A stretch of DNA of 64,000 nt from Novosphingobium pokkalii (GCF_014652855.1 NZ_BMZP01000002.1:1-64000); one strand, 5' to 3'. Shown: positions 9,676-19,326, counted from the stretch's first letter. The notes: generated from the letters alone by a model not told the origin. Numbers and translations: made by a program.

Positions 9676-10746
9676 CTATTTCACCAGCCGGGTGACATGG
9701 CCCATCTTGCGGCCCGGGCGCGCCTGCGCCTTGCCGTAGAGGTGCAGGTGGTTGGCCGGATCGGCCAGCAATTGCGGCCAGGCATCGGCAGCATCGCCGA
9801 TCAGGTTGTCCATCACCGCGCCGCGCGTGACCAGCTCGGGGCTGCCCAGCGGCAGGCCCAGGATCGCGCGGACATGGTTCTCGAACTGGCTGGCGAGCGC
9901 GCCCTCGATGCTCCAGTGCCCGGAATTGTGCACACGCGGCGCCATTTCGTTGAACACCGGGCCAGCGTCGGTGGCAAAGAATTCCAGCGTCAGCACGCCC
10001 ACGTAATCGAGCGCCTGCGCCACTTTGGCAGCGAGGTCGCGCGCGGCGGGCACTTGCGCGGCGATGGCGGGCGGCGCGGGCACGGTGGAGCGGGCAAGAA
10101 TGCCGCCCTCGTGCTCGTTCTGCGCCGAATCCCAGAAGCGCACTTCGCCATCCTGGCCGCGCACCAGGATCACCGAGAATTCGCCGAAGAAATGGACAAA
10201 GCCTTCGTAGATCAGCCCCGCGTCGGGCAGGTCCAGCCCTTGCGCATCGGCGGGCGCCATGATCCGCCACTGGCCCTTGCCGTCATAGCCATCGCGGCGG
10301 GTCTTGAGAATGCCGGGCGCGCCGATGGTTTCCACCGCGCGGGCAAGGTCTGCCGCGCTGTCCACCGCCAGCCAGGGCGCCGGAGTGCCGCCCAGCGCTT
10401 CCACGAACGATTTCTCGTTGACCCGGTCCTGCGCCACTTCCAGCGCGCGGGCGGGTGGAAACAGCGGGGCGTGCGGCGCGATCGCGGCGAGCGGCGCGGC
10501 TGCCACGTTCTCGAACTCGTACGTCACCACCGCCACCTGGCGCGCGAAGGCGGCCAGCGCGGCTTCATCGTCATAGGCGCCCTGGGTATAGGCCGCGCTG
10601 ACTTGCGCCGCGACCGAAGCCTCGCGCGGTTCGGGCGCATAGACATGCGCGCTGTAACCCAGTTGCGCCGCGGCCAGGGCCATCATCCGGCCAAGCTGTC
10701 CGCCGCCCAGAATCCCGATGGTGGCGCCCGGCGCGATCGTTCTCAT
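9676..10746 (-). CDS. purK: N5-carboxyaminoimidazole ribonucleotide synthase
   Basis: 356 aa, ATP-grasp family. It makes N5-CAIR from AIR, ATP and bicarbonate in purine synthesis; PurE then rearranges the product. Motifs: [55 protein letters not shown] and [18 protein letters not shown]. The start overlaps the purE stop by 4 nt, consistent with coupled production of the two enzymes. Confidence 0.96.
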   Translation of the reverse strand: MRTIAPGATIGILGGGQLGRMMALAAAQLGYSAHVYAPEPREASVAAQVSAAYTQGAYDDEAALAAFARQVAVVTYEFENVAAAPLAAIAPHAPLFPPARALEVAQDRVNEKSFVEALGGTPAPWLAVDSAADLARAVETIGAPGILKTRRDGYDGKGQWRIMAPADAQGLDLPDAGLIYEGFVHFFGEFSVILVRGQDGEVRFWDSAQNEHEGGILARSTVPAPPAIAAQVPAARDLAAKVAQALDYVGVLTLEFFATDAGPVFNEMAPRVHNSGHWSIEGALASQFENHVRAILGLPLGSPELVTRGAVMDNLIGDAADAWPQLLADPANHLHLYGKAQARPGRKMGHVTRLVK

Positions 10747-11240
10747 TGCGGACGCTCGGCCACGGCGTCGGTCTGCGCGGCACGGAAGGCGATCAGGCGA
10801 TCGGCCAGGGCGGCATCGCTCGTCGCCAGGATCGAGGCGGCCAGGATGCCGGCATTGGTCGCACCCGGCACGCCGATCGCCAGCGTACCCACCGGAATGC
10901 CGCCGGGCATCTGCACGATCGAAAGCAGGCTATCCATGCCCTTGAGCGCCTTGGATTCCACCGGCACGCCCAGCACGGGCAGATGCGTCATCGACGCGAC
11001 CATGCCCGGCAGGTGCGCCGCGCCGCCGGCCCCGGCGATGATCACCTTGAAACCGGCGGTGTGCGCGGTCTTGGCAAAGTCCACCAGTCGGTCGGGCGTG
11101 CGGTGCGCCGAAACGATCCGGCAATCGTGCGCCACGCCCAGCTTGTCGAGCACGGCGGCGGCGTTCTTCATCGTTTCCCAGTCGGACTGGCTGCCCATGA
11201 TGATGGCAACCTGCGCGCCCGCTTGCGCACTTTCACTCAT
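10743..11240 (-). CDS. purE: N5-carboxyaminoimidazole ribonucleotide mutase
   Basis: 165 aa starting [24 protein letters not shown]. It converts N5-CAIR to CAIR. The active-site [16 protein letters not shown] and [14 protein letters not shown] segments are intact. The open frame extends back to 11378 but that part overlaps gpmA in another frame, so the ATG at 11240 is used. It lies 34 nt downstream of gpmA and overlaps purK. Confidence 0.96.
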   Translation of the reverse strand: MSESAQAGAQVAIIMGSQSDWETMKNAAAVLDKLGVAHDCRIVSAHRTPDRLVDFAKTAHTAGFKVIIAGAGGAAHLPGMVASMTHLPVLGVPVESKALKGMDSLLSIVQMPGGIPVGTLAIGVPGATNAGILAASILATSDAALADRLIAFRAAQTDAVAERPQ

Positions 11241-11274
11241 CCCAAATCCCCCGTTTCGGGCGTCGGTGCGCTCC

Positions 11275-11961
11275 TCAGCGCTCCGACAGGTAATAGCGTT
11301 CCACTTCGGCCAGATTGTCGTCCAGTTCATAGACGATCGGCTGGCCGGTGGGGATTTCCAGGCCGGTGATATCGGCATCGGAAATGCCCGACAGGTGCTT
11401 GACCAGGGCGCGCAGCGAATTGCCGTGGGCCGAGACGATCACGGTTTCCCCGGCCTTGAGCGCGGGCACGATCAGCTCTTCATAGGCCGGCAGCACGCGG
11501 GCGATGGTGTCTTTCAGGCTTTCGGTGGCAGGCACCGCGATCCCGGCATAGCGCGGGTCGCCGGCCAGATCGAATTCGCTGCCCGCTTCGAGCACCGGCG
11601 GCGGAATGTCGAAGCTGCGGCGCCACACCTTGACCTGCTCGTCGCCATGCTTGGCGGCGGTTTCGGCCTTGTCGAGCCCGGTGAGGCCACCATAGTGGCG
11701 CTCGTTGAGGCGCCAGTCCTTGGTTTCGGGCACCCACAGGCGGCCGGCGGCCTCCAGCGCCAGATGCAGCGTCTTGATCGCGCGGGTCTGGAGCGAAGTG
11801 AACGCCACGGTGGGCAGCACGCCCTTGTCTTTCAGCAACTGGCCGGCGGCAAAGGCCTCGGCCGCGCCCTTTTCGGTCACATCCACATCCCACCAGCCGG
11901 TGAAGCGGTTTTCCAGGTTCCATTGCGACTGGCCGTGACGAATCAGGATCAAACGGGGCAT
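11275..11961 (-). CDS. gpmA: 2,3-bisphosphoglycerate-dependent phosphoglycerate mutase
   Basis: 228 aa. It interconverts 3- and 2-phosphoglycerate in glycolysis. The phosphohistidine motif [10 protein letters not shown] (His ~9), [27 protein letters not shown] and the second catalytic [13 protein letters not shown] are present. Length matches the dPGM family. SD-like AGGAAG precedes the ATG. It is the first gene of the minus-strand run towards ribF; the link with purine genes looks like simple clustering. Confidence 0.95.
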   Translation of the reverse strand: MPRLILIRHGQSQWNLENRFTGWWDVDVTEKGAAEAFAAGQLLKDKGVLPTVAFTSLQTRAIKTLHLALEAAGRLWVPETKDWRLNERHYGGLTGLDKAETAAKHGDEQVKVWRRSFDIPPPVLEAGSEFDLAGDPRYAGIAVPATESLKDTIARVLPAYEELIVPALKAGETVIVSAHGNSLRALVKHLSGISDADITGLEIPTGQPIVYELDDNLAEVERYYLSER

Positions 11962-12035
11962 CGAGGCTTCCTGCTTTCAAGAAGGGACAAGAGAACGCGG
12001 CCCCTAGCGGGCCGGGGCCGGTTTGGAAAGGCGAG

Positions 12036-12212
12036 TCACGCCGATTCGGGCGCGTTCCCGCCCGGCGGCGGGGCCATTTCTTCTTGGGCGTCAGATAGCG
12101 CGCGTGCCTGCGCCTTGCGGCGGCGCAGGTTCTCGCGCAGGCGCTGCGCCAGGCGCTCTTCCCGGCTGGCGGCGGCGCCCGGTTTGGCGGAAGGGGTTTT
12201 CGACAGGTTCAT
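12036..12212 (-). CDS. Small basic hypothetical protein
   Basis: 58 aa: MNLSKTPSAKPG, then REERLAQRLRENLRRRKAQARAL, a strongly basic amphipathic helix, and an acidic/proline tail. Small proteins of this composition recur in sphingomonads, but I know no function. The frame is open back to 12473, but that part would run antisense through the tRNA-Thr gene; the ATG at 12212 is therefore preferred. It lies 74 nt upstream of gpmA on the same strand. Confidence 0.6.
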   Translation of the reverse strand: MNLSKTPSAKPGAAASREERLAQRLRENLRRRKAQARALSDAQEEMAPPPGGNAPESA

Positions 12213-12256
12213 GGCCCAGGCTCTTTGCCGCGCGAATTTTTTGTCCGCAAGCCCGC

Positions 12257-12286
12257 TTGACTTTGGCAAAGCCTGCGGCCAATAGC
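12257..12286 (+). promoter_or_regulatory. Candidate promoter for tRNA-Thr
   Basis: TTGACT at 12257-12262 is followed after 17-18 bp by CAATAG/AATAGC at 12280-12286, about 75 nt upstream of the tRNA. The -35 is strong and the -10 poor, so this is a tentative call. Confidence 0.4.
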
Positions 12287-12361
12287 GCGCCTCCACCGGC
12301 GGCAAGGCCCCGGCGGAACGAAGCCCGATGCACGATGCAGCGGCTTTCGCGGAAATGGTGT

Positions 12362-12436
<75 letters not shown>

Positions 12437-12467
12437 TTTCCCGCCCCATGTACTCGCCATAAAGCAT

Positions 12468-12556
12468 CGTCACCCCGGACTTGATCCGGGGTCTCGCTGG
12501 AATTCCAGCACGGTGCCAGCCGTCGATCTGGACCCCGGATCAAGTCCGGGGTGACG
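12468..12556. repeat. GC-rich inverted repeat (family member 1)
   Basis: Two 26-bp arms, 12468-12493 (begins CGTCACCCCGGACTTGATCC) and 12531-12556, are perfect reverse complements. The loop contains a further 14-bp palindrome GCTGGAATTCCAGC. Each arm itself contains the smaller palindrome CCCCGGAYTTGATCCGGGG (approximate). Related elements occur at 19163, 52481 and 59625. It lies between the tRNA and the convergent GNAT gene. Confidence 0.9.
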
Positions 12557-12569
12557 AAGTGAAGAGCGT

Positions 12570-12866
12570 CTAAGCCTGCAAGTCGGCCCACTCGGGATGA
12601 CGGCGGAATTGCGCGGCGACATAGCTGCACGCGGGCACGATCTTCCACTCCCGTTCGCGCGCATCATCGATCAGCGCCTCCACCAGGCGCGCGGCCACGC
12701 CGCGGCCGCCGATCGCGGTGGGCACCAGGGTGTGATCGGCCACGACGACGCCGGGCGAGGCCTCGCGCCAGGTCAGCAGGCCTTCGGCTGCTTCGCCGGC
12801 CACCTTGGCGTGATAGGCGCCGTGGCTGCCCTGGTCATCGTGGGTGATCGAAACGGTCTCGCTCAA
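12570..12866 (-). CDS. Small GNAT acetyltransferase, YjdJ/GNAT_2-like
   Basis: 98 aa from a TTG at 12866, which has AAGGAG 8 nt upstream; no ATG fits as well. The sequence GLLTWREASPGVVVADHTLVP, then AIGGRGVAARLVEALIDDARERE, IVPACSYVAAQFRRHPEW matches the short YjdJ-type N-acetyltransferases (motif A G-G-R-G-V-A-A-R-L, then the conserved C-S-Y-V). Substrate unknown. It is divergent from the threonine aldolase gene, with a 76-nt gap. Confidence 0.85.
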   Translation of the reverse strand: MSETVSITHDDQGSHGAYHAKVAGEAAEGLLTWREASPGVVVADHTLVPTAIGGRGVAARLVEALIDDAREREWKIVPACSYVAAQFRRHPEWADLQA

Positions 12867-12942
12867 GCCGGGTCTCCTTCGCGTGCCACTGCCGAAACGG
12901 GTGGCTTGACCGCACAACGCCTTCGCGGTCATGGCGGTTTCC

Positions 12943-13959
12943 ATGCATTTCTTCTCCGACAACGCCGCTTCCGTCCACCCCCGCGTCTGGGCCGCGATGC
13001 AGGCGGCCGATGCGCCCGATTTTCCCTATGATGCCGATGCGCTGAGCCGCGCGCTGGACGAAGCCTTTTCCGCTCTGTTCGGCACGCCCTGCGTGGGGCT
13101 GTGGGTGGCGACCGGCACGGCGGCCAATTGCCTAGCCTTGAGCGCGATGGTGCCGCCGCACGGTGCCGTGGTGTGCCATCGCGAGGCGCATATCGAGATG
13201 GACGAAGGCGGCGCGCCGGGCTTTTTCACCCACGGGGCCAAGCTGATCCTGGCCCAGGGCGAAGGCGCGCAGCTCACCCCCGAAAGCATCGCCGCCGCGA
13301 TCGATCCGATTCGTCCCGGCGTGCACCAGGTGCAGCCGCATGCCATCTCGATCACCCAGGCCAGCGAATATGGCCGCGCCTATCGCCCGCACGAAGTGGC
13401 CGCGATCGGCTCGCTGGCGCGCACGCGCGGGCTTGGCCTGCACATGGACGGCGCGCGCTTTGCCAATGCCGTGGCGTTCCTCGATTGCGATCCCGCCGCG
13501 CTCACCGCGCAGGCCGGAGTCGATGCCCTGAGCTTTGGTTTCGTCAAGAACGGCGGGCTGGGGGCCGAGGCGATTGTGCTGTTCGACGAGGAGCTGGCCG
13601 AGACCATTCGTTTCCGCCGCAAGCGCGCCGGGCACCTGCAATCCAAGGGCCGCTATCTCGCCGCCCAGATCCTGGCCATGCTGGAGCATAACCTGTGGCT
13701 GGACAATGCCCGCGCCGCCAATGCCGCCGCGCAGGAACTGGCCGGGGCCTGCGCCGGGCGCCTGCTTCATGCGGTGGAAGCGAACGAGCTGTTCGTGACG
13801 CTGGATGACGTGGAAAAGACCGCGCTGCGCGGCATGGGCTTCGACTTCTATGACTGGCCCGCCCCCGCCGGCACGCCGGGCGCGGCCCGGCTGGTCACGG
13901 CGTGGAACAGCGATCCGGCCCATGTCGCCGCGCTGGCCCGCGCGATCCGCAACCTGTGA
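12943..13959 (+). CDS. Low-specificity L-threonine aldolase
   Basis: 338 aa, PLP fold type I. It cleaves L-threonine (and allo-threonine) to glycine and acetaldehyde. MHFFSDNAASVHPRVWAAM is the usual N-terminus; TGTAANCLALSAM, HMDGARFANAVAFL and the PLP-lysine region LSFGFVKNGGLGAEA follow. An in-frame ATG at 12931 would add four residues. The stop overlaps the GTG of the EamA exporter (GTGA), hinting at a linked amino-acid breakdown and export unit. Confidence 0.9.
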   Translation: MHFFSDNAASVHPRVWAAMQAADAPDFPYDADALSRALDEAFSALFGTPCVGLWVATGTAANCLALSAMVPPHGAVVCHREAHIEMDEGGAPGFFTHGAKLILAQGEGAQLTPESIAAAIDPIRPGVHQVQPHAISITQASEYGRAYRPHEVAAIGSLARTRGLGLHMDGARFANAVAFLDCDPAALTAQAGVDALSFGFVKNGGLGAEAIVLFDEELAETIRFRRKRAGHLQSKGRYLAAQILAMLEHNLWLDNARAANAAAQELAGACAGRLLHAVEANELFVTLDDVEKTALRGMGFDFYDWPAPAGTPGAARLVTAWNSDPAHVAALARAIRNL

Positions 13960-14879
13960 GCGCCACCGATACCCCATCGGGCGAAAGCCTGTGGCGGCCG
14001 CGCGTGGTGCTGCCGTTCCTGGCCGTGGCGCTGATCTGGGGCTCCACCTGGCTGGTGATCAAGGGCCAGGCGGGCAGCGTGCCGCCGGCCTGGTCGGTGT
14101 GCTATCGCTTTGCCGTGGCGGCGGCGGGCACTTTCGTACTGGCGCTGCTGCGGCGGGATTCGCTGCGGCTCGATGCGCAAGGCTGGCGGCTGGCGCTGGG
14201 CATCGGGCTGTTCCACTTCACGCTCAACTACCAGTTCCTCTATCCGGCCGAGCAGCATCTCACCTCGGGCCTGGTCGCGGTGCTCTATGCCCTGCTGATG
14301 GTGCCCAATGCCCTGCAGGCCCACATCTTCCTGGGTCAGCGCGTGGCGCGCGGGTTCTGGGCGGGATCGGCCGTGGCCCTGGCCGGGATCGCCCTGCTGG
14401 TGGTCCACGAAGTGCAGGTCGCGCCGCCCACCACCGCGCCGTGGCTGGGCATCGGCATGGTCACCATCTCGATCCTGGGCGCTTCGGTCGCCAACGTGAT
14501 CCAGGCCTCGGGCGCGGCGCGTTCGCGCGCGATCCTGCCGATCCTGGCCTGGGCCATGGCGATCGGCACGCTGGTCGATGGGCTGGTCGCGCTGGTGCTG
14601 GCCGGGCCGCCGGTGATCGACCACACCTGGTCCTATGTCTCGGGCGTGCTGTACCTGAGCATCGTCGGCTCGGTGATCACGTTCCCGCTCTATTTCCAGT
14701 TGCTGAAAGACATGGGCGCGGGCCGCGCCGCCTATAACGGCGTGCTGGTGCCGGTGGTGGCCATGGGCCTTTCGACCGTGTTCGAGGGCTATCGCTGGAC
14801 GCTGCTGCCGGTGGCCGGATCTGTGCTGGCGATGGCCGGGCTGGTCATGGCGCTCAAAGCGCGCAATCCCTCGCGATAG
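13956..14879 (+). CDS. EamA/DMT-family transporter
   Basis: 307 aa with about ten hydrophobic helices in two EamA repeats. LIWGSTWLVIKGQAGSVPPAWSV is the typical first repeat (residues ~24-46; key G-S-T-W), LLMVPNALQAHIFLGQRV ends repeat one, and VPVVAMGLSTVFEGYRW is in repeat two. Family members export amino acids or other metabolites through the inner membrane. GTG at 13956 overlaps the aldolase stop. Its last 91 nt overlap the 3' end of the convergent SDR gene. Confidence 0.88.
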   Translation: MSATDTPSGESLWRPRVVLPFLAVALIWGSTWLVIKGQAGSVPPAWSVCYRFAVAAAGTFVLALLRRDSLRLDAQGWRLALGIGLFHFTLNYQFLYPAEQHLTSGLVAVLYALLMVPNALQAHIFLGQRVARGFWAGSAVALAGIALLVVHEVQVAPPTTAPWLGIGMVTISILGASVANVIQASGAARSRAILPILAWAMAIGTLVDGLVALVLAGPPVIDHTWSYVSGVLYLSIVGSVITFPLYFQLLKDMGAGRAAYNGVLVPVVAMGLSTVFEGYRWTLLPVAGSVLAMAGLVMALKARNPSR

Positions 14880-15658
14880 GTGGGATAAGTCGGCCGCCAA
14901 TCGAGCAGACGACGCGCCTTGCCTGCTGAAACACGGCGGCTTTCGGCGTAGAATCCGCGCGCCATCGGGGAGAGGCCCGCTTCATCGGCGGTTTGCAGCG
15001 GCGGCAGGGGCAGGCCAGTGAGCCGGGCGGCTTCTTCCACCACGGCGTTCTGGCTGGCCGGTTCCTCGTCCGCCAGGTTGTAGACGCCCGGCGGCCCGGC
15101 AAAGGCGGCCTGGGTGGCGCCGGCAATGTCGTCCACGTGGATGCGGCTGAACACCTGGTCGCGGGCGATGATGCGATGGGCGCTGCCCTCGCGCAGCTTG
15201 TCGATCACACTGCGCCCCGGGCCATAGATGCCGGGCAGGCGCAGCACGCGCACGCGCCCGTCCAATGCCTGCCACGCCAGATCGGCCGCCACGCGGGCGG
15301 AGCGGCGCCCGCCGCCGATCGGCGCGGTCTCGTCCACCCAGGCGCCTTGGGCATCGCCATAGACGCCGGTGGAGGACCAATAGCCGATCCACGCGCCGGG
15401 CCACCCCTGCAAGGCCGCGCCATAGGTTTCCAGTACCGGATCGCCCCCCTCGTGCGCCGGGGGGACGGAGGACAGGACATGGCTGGCGCGGGCCAGCGCG
15501 GCGTGGACGGCGGCGTTGTCGTCAAACGCCACCGTGCCGGCGCGGCCGGTGCCCTCCACCCGCCAGCCCTGCGCGCGCAGGGCCTGCGCCAGCACTTGCG
15601 CGGCATAGCCCATGCCGAAGATGAACAGGTGGGTGGGGTTGCCTTGTTTGTCGGTCAT
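14789..15658 (-). CDS. NAD-dependent epimerase/SDR-family protein
   Basis: 289 aa from MTDKQGNPTHL. Extended SDR, Rossmann motif FIFGMGYAAQVLAQALRAQG (residues ~10-29). WSSTGVYGDAQGAWVDET carries the Ser/Thr, with the Tyr of the usual YxxxK replaced by the atypical arrangement of this subfamily (YeeZ-like). RLPGIYGPGRSVIDKL and SRIHVDDIAGATQAAF are conserved. Substrate unknown. The C-terminal 30 codons overlap the exporter gene tail to tail. The open frame continues upstream to 15727 through a GC hairpin and was not used. Confidence 0.82.
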   Translation of the reverse strand: MTDKQGNPTHLFIFGMGYAAQVLAQALRAQGWRVEGTGRAGTVAFDDNAAVHAALARASHVLSSVPPAHEGGDPVLETYGAALQGWPGAWIGYWSSTGVYGDAQGAWVDETAPIGGGRRSARVAADLAWQALDGRVRVLRLPGIYGPGRSVIDKLREGSAHRIIARDQVFSRIHVDDIAGATQAAFAGPPGVYNLADEEPASQNAVVEEAARLTGLPLPPLQTADEAGLSPMARGFYAESRRVSAGKARRLLDWRPTYPTYREGLRALSAMTSPAIASTDPATGSSVQR

Positions 15659-15687
15659 GCGTTGCGCGGGGCCTCCACCACCCCCAA

Positions 15688-15711
15688 CCCCCTCCTCTGA
15701 AGAGGAGGGGG
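15688..15711. repeat. Short C/G hairpin repeat
   Basis: CCCCCTCCTCT (15688-15698) pairs perfectly with AGAGGAGGGGG (15701-15711) across two bases. The adjacent CCACCCCCAACCC is often seen next to such hairpins in sphingomonad intergenic DNA. It sits between the divergent SDR and pepN genes. Confidence 0.7.
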
Positions 15712-15753
15712 CTCTCATTCCTCGCAATTATCCCCGGTTTCGGATTTGCTCAA

Positions 15754-15782
15754 TTGCCCCTTGGCCTTCGGCTTCCTAAGTT
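15754..15782 (+). promoter_or_regulatory. Candidate pepN promoter, leaderless geometry
   Basis: TTGCCC (15754-15759), 17 bp, then TAAGTT (15777-15782). Only six bases separate the -10 from the pepN ATG, so transcription would begin at or next to the start codon. No Shine-Dalgarno is visible. Confidence 0.35.
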
Positions 15783-15788
15783 CGGGCC

Positions 15789-18398
15789 ATGAAGGATTCA
15801 GCCAGCCAGCCGCCCGTCGTGATCCAGCGTGCCGATTATCGCCCGCCTGCCTGGCTGGTGCCCGATATCGCGCTCGATTTCCTGCTCGATCTGTCGGCCA
15901 CGCAAGTGACCGCCACGCTCGACGTGGAGCGCAACCCGGCAGGAGACGGCGGGCCGCTGCGTCTCAACGGCGATGGCCTGGTGGCGCAGAGCGTGGCCGT
16001 GGACGGCGAGCCGCACAGTGCCTGGCGCATGGAGGGCGACGATCTGGTGGTGGACCTGCCCGGCGAGGCGCACCAGGTGACCATCGAGACGACGATCGAT
16101 CCCACTGCCAATACCCAGCTTTCCGGCCTCTATGCCTCGGGCGGGCTGCTCTGCACCCAGTGCGAGGCCGAAGGCTTTCGCCGCATCACCTTCTTCCCCG
16201 ACCGGCCCGACGTGCTCAGCCGCTACACCGTCACGCTCACGGCCGACAAGGCGGCGTTCCCGGTGCTGCTCTCCAACGGCAATCCGATGGACAGCGGCGA
16301 GGAAGAGGATGGCACGCATTGGGCGATCTGGCACGATCCCTGGCCCAAGCCGAGCTATCTCTTCGCGCTGGTCGCGGGCGATCTGGTCGCCACGCGCGGC
16401 ACGTTCACCACGATGTCGGGCCGCGAGGTGGAGCTGGCGATCTGGGTGCGCGCGGGCGATGAAACCCGCACCGGCCACGCCATGCGCGCGTTGATCGCGT
16501 CGATGGCGTGGGACGAGAAGGTCTATGGCCGGGAATACGATCTCGACCTGTTCAACATCGTCGCGGTGTCGGATTTCAACGCCGGGGCGATGGAGAACAA
16601 GGGCCTCAACATCTTCAACACCCGCTATATCCTGGCCGATCCGGAAACCGCCACCGATGGCGATTACGATGGCGTGGAAGGCGTGGTGGCGCACGAATAT
16701 TTCCACAACTGGTCGGGCAACCGCGTGACCTGCCGCGACTGGTTCCAGCTTTCCCTGAAGGAAGGCTTCACCGTGCTGCGCGACCAGCAGTTCTCGGCCG
16801 ACATGGGATCGGCCCCGGTCAAGCGGATCGAGGATGTGCGCGTGTTGCGCAGCGCCCAGTTTCCTGAGGATTCCGGCCCGCTGGCCCATCCGATCCGCCC
16901 GAATTCCTATCAGGAAATCAGCAATTTCTACACCGCGACGGTCTACAACAAGGGCGCCGAGGTGATCCGCATGATGACCGTGCTGGCCGGCTCCGAGCGG
17001 TTCCGCGCCGGCACCGACCTCTATTTCGAGCGCCACGACGGCGAAGCGGCGACCTGCGAGGATTTCGTCAAGGCGATCGAGGACGGCGCCGGGCTGGACC
17101 TGGCGCAGTTCCGCCGCTGGTACGAGCAGGCCGGGACGCCGCAGGTGGACGTGGCGATGACCCACGATGCCGCCAGTGGCAGCGTGACGCTGGCGTTCAA
17201 GCAGACCGTGCCGCCCACGCCGGGCCAGCCGGTCAAGCAGCCGATGGTGATCCCACTGCGCACCGCGCTGTTCGACCGCGCCAGCGGGGCGCATGGCGGC
17301 GAGCATCTGATCGTCCTGAACGAAGCCGCGCAGACCTTCACGTTCGATGGGTTTGCCCAAGCGCCGGTGCTCTCGCTCAATCGCGGCTTTTCCGCGCCGG
17401 TGGCGATCAACGCGCCGCAGAGCGTGGACGACCTGGTGTTCCTGGCCGCGCACGACGACGATGCCTTTGCCCGCTATGAAGCGATGCAGCAACTGGTGGT
17501 GCAGCATCTGGTGGCGGCGGTGGAAGACCGGCTCGACGATGCCGCGCGCGCGGCTGGCCGGGCCGCCATCGCGGGCGCGCTGGGCGCGATCCTGGCCGAT
17601 CCGGCGCTGGACGACCTGATGCGCGGCGAACTCGTCATGCTGCCGGGCGAAGCCTATCTGGCCGAGCAGTTGAACCCGGTCGATCCCGCCCGCGTCCATG
17701 CCGAGCGGGAGGCGCTCAAGGCCTGGCTCGGCACCGAACTGGGCGATGCCTGGCGCGCCCTGCATGACCGGTGCAGCGCGGTGCCCTATGGCCTCGATGC
17801 CGCCGCGCGCGGCGCGCGCAAGCTCAAGACCCAGGCGCTGGTCTATCTGGCGGCGGCCGATCCGGCGCAGACCGCGCTGCGGGCCAAGGCGCAATACGAT
17901 GCCGCCGACAACATGACCGACCGCCAGGGCGCGCTGATGGTGCTGTGCGGGCTGGACGGGCCGCAGCGCGAGGCCGCGCTGGCCGATTTCCACGCCCGCT
18001 TTGCCGACAACCGCCTGGTGATCGACAAGTGGTTCTCGCTCCAGGCCGGCTCGCTCCACCCCAAGGCGCTCGATCATGTCCGCGCCCTGGCGCAGCATCC
18101 CGATTTCACCCTGACCAATCCCAACCGGGTGCGCGCGCTCTACATGGCCTTTGCCGCCAATCCCCAGGCGTTCCATGCCGCCGATGGCGCCGGCTATGCC
18201 CTGATCGCCGATCTGATCCTGGCGCTCGACCCGATCAACGGCAATGTCGCGGCCCGCTTCGTGGCGCCGCTGGGCCGCTGGCGCCGGATCGAGCCGCAGC
18301 GCGCCGCCCTGATGCGCGCCGCGCTTGAACGCATCGCCGCCGCGCCCCGCCTGTCGCGCGATGTGCGCGAGCAGGTGAGCAAGAGCCTGGAAGGATGA
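15789..18398 (+). CDS. pepN: Aminopeptidase N
   Basis: 869 aa, M1 metallopeptidase. It removes N-terminal residues from peptides in the cytosol. The substrate-binding GAMENKGLNIF (residues ~266-276), zinc motif HEYFHNW (HExxH ~302-306) and downstream glutamate ligand in SLKEGF (~325) are intact. It lacks the signal peptide, as usual for gammaproteobacterial-type PepN (~870 aa). The stop overlaps pgeF by 4 nt. Confidence 0.96.
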   Translation: MKDSASQPPVVIQRADYRPPAWLVPDIALDFLLDLSATQVTATLDVERNPAGDGGPLRLNGDGLVAQSVAVDGEPHSAWRMEGDDLVVDLPGEAHQVTIETTIDPTANTQLSGLYASGGLLCTQCEAEGFRRITFFPDRPDVLSRYTVTLTADKAAFPVLLSNGNPMDSGEEEDGTHWAIWHDPWPKPSYLFALVAGDLVATRGTFTTMSGREVELAIWVRAGDETRTGHAMRALIASMAWDEKVYGREYDLDLFNIVAVSDFNAGAMENKGLNIFNTRYILADPETATDGDYDGVEGVVAHEYFHNWSGNRVTCRDWFQLSLKEGFTVLRDQQFSADMGSAPVKRIEDVRVLRSAQFPEDSGPLAHPIRPNSYQEISNFYTATVYNKGAEVIRMMTVLAGSERFRAGTDLYFERHDGEAATCEDFVKAIEDGAGLDLAQFRRWYEQAGTPQVDVAMTHDAASGSVTLAFKQTVPPTPGQPVKQPMVIPLRTALFDRASGAHGGEHLIVLNEAAQTFTFDGFAQAPVLSLNRGFSAPVAINAPQSVDDLVFLAAHDDDAFARYEAMQQLVVQHLVAAVEDRLDDAARAAGRAAIAGALGAILADPALDDLMRGELVMLPGEAYLAEQLNPVDPARVHAEREALKAWLGTELGDAWRALHDRCSAVPYGLDAAARGARKLKTQALVYLAAADPAQTALRAKAQYDAADNMTDRQGALMVLCGLDGPQREAALADFHARFADNRLVIDKWFSLQAGSLHPKALDHVRALAQHPDFTLTNPNRVRALYMAFAANPQAFHAADGAGYALIADLILALDPINGNVAARFVAPLGRWRRIEPQRAALMRAALERIAAAPRLSRDVREQVSKSLEG

Positions 18399-19156
18399 GC
18401 ATCGAGGTTATCACCCACCCCGCGCTGGCCGGTGCCGCCCATGGCTTCCTCGGCCGGCGCGGCGGCGTTTCCACCGGCATCCATGCCGGGCTCAACGTGG
18501 GCTGGGGCAGCGAGGACGATCCGGCGGCCACGGCGGAAAACCGCCGCCGCGCCACCGCCGCTGTGCTGCCCGGCGCCACGCTGGTCTGCGCCTATCAGGT
18601 GCATTCGGCCGACGTGGTGGTGGTGGACCAGCCGTGGGACGAGGCCGACCGCCCGCGCGGCGATGCCCTGGTGACCAATCGCCCCGGCGTGCTGCTCGGC
18701 ATTCTCACCGCCGATTGCGCGCCGGTGCTGTTTCACGATCCCCATGCCGGGGTGATCGGCGCGGCCCATGCCGGCTGGCGCGGCGCGATCGACGGCGTGA
18801 CCGACCGCACGGTGGAGGCGATGGAAGCGCTCGGCGCCGATCGCGCCGCCATCGCCGCCGTGGTCGGCCCGTGCATCGGCCAGAAAAGCTATGAAGTGGA
18901 TGCCGCGTTCGAGGCCCGCTTCGTGGAGCAGGACGACGCCAACGAACGCTTCTTCCGCCCCGGCAAGGCCGGCCATGCCTGGTTCGACCTGCCCGGCTAT
19001 GTCGCCCATCGTCTCCATGCCTTTGGCGTGGGCGTGGTGGGGATGCTGGACGAGGACACTTATGCCCAGCCCGAGCGCTTCTTTTCCTTCCGCCGCGCGA
19101 CGCATGCGGGCGAGCCGGGCTATGGCCGGGAGATTTCGCTGATCGGGCTGGGTTAA
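18395..19156 (+). CDS. pgeF: Peptidoglycan-editing factor / multicopper-oxidase-like YfiH
   Basis: 253 aa, DUF152/YfiH family. In E. coli the protein prevents misincorporation of serine into peptidoglycan; homologues show purine nucleoside or laccase-like activity. The conserved zinc site is visible as YQVHSADVV, LTADCAPVLF and GAAHAGWRGAIDGV. AVVGPCIGQKSYEVD and the late SFRRATHAGEPGYGREISLIGL are typical. The ATG overlaps the pepN stop (ATGA). Confidence 0.9.
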   Translation: MSIEVITHPALAGAAHGFLGRRGGVSTGIHAGLNVGWGSEDDPAATAENRRRATAAVLPGATLVCAYQVHSADVVVVDQPWDEADRPRGDALVTNRPGVLLGILTADCAPVLFHDPHAGVIGAAHAGWRGAIDGVTDRTVEAMEALGADRAAIAAVVGPCIGQKSYEVDAAFEARFVEQDDANERFFRPGKAGHAWFDLPGYVAHRLHAFGVGVVGMLDEDTYAQPERFFSFRRATHAGEPGYGREISLIGLG

Positions 19157-19162
19157 GGAGCG

Positions 19163-19265
19163 CTGGCGTGGCGGAGGGCCCCGGGTCGAGCCCGGGGCGA
19201 CGCATTTCCGGTCCCTGCCCTGTTCTGTCGCCCCGGGCTTGACCCGGGGCCCTGCGCCACGCCAG
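19163..19265. repeat. GC-rich inverted repeat (family member 2)
   Basis: Arms of 39 bp (19163-19201 and 19227-19265) are reverse complements with two mismatches and enclose a 25-nt loop. The core GGGCCCCGGGTCAAGCCCGG (with one change on the left arm) is shared with the element at 59625. It fills the gap between pgeF and ileS and would form a very stable hairpin. Confidence 0.9.
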
Positions 19266-19326
19266 CCGCATTTGGCTGCATCCGGCATTTGCAGGAATCC
19301 GCGTGGGCCGCTAAGGCCCGCCGATC

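Noticed and set aside
15661..15727. Longer N-terminus of the SDR protein
   Set aside because: The extension would translate a palindromic hairpin into a Gly/Ser run and precedes the Rossmann start without homology.
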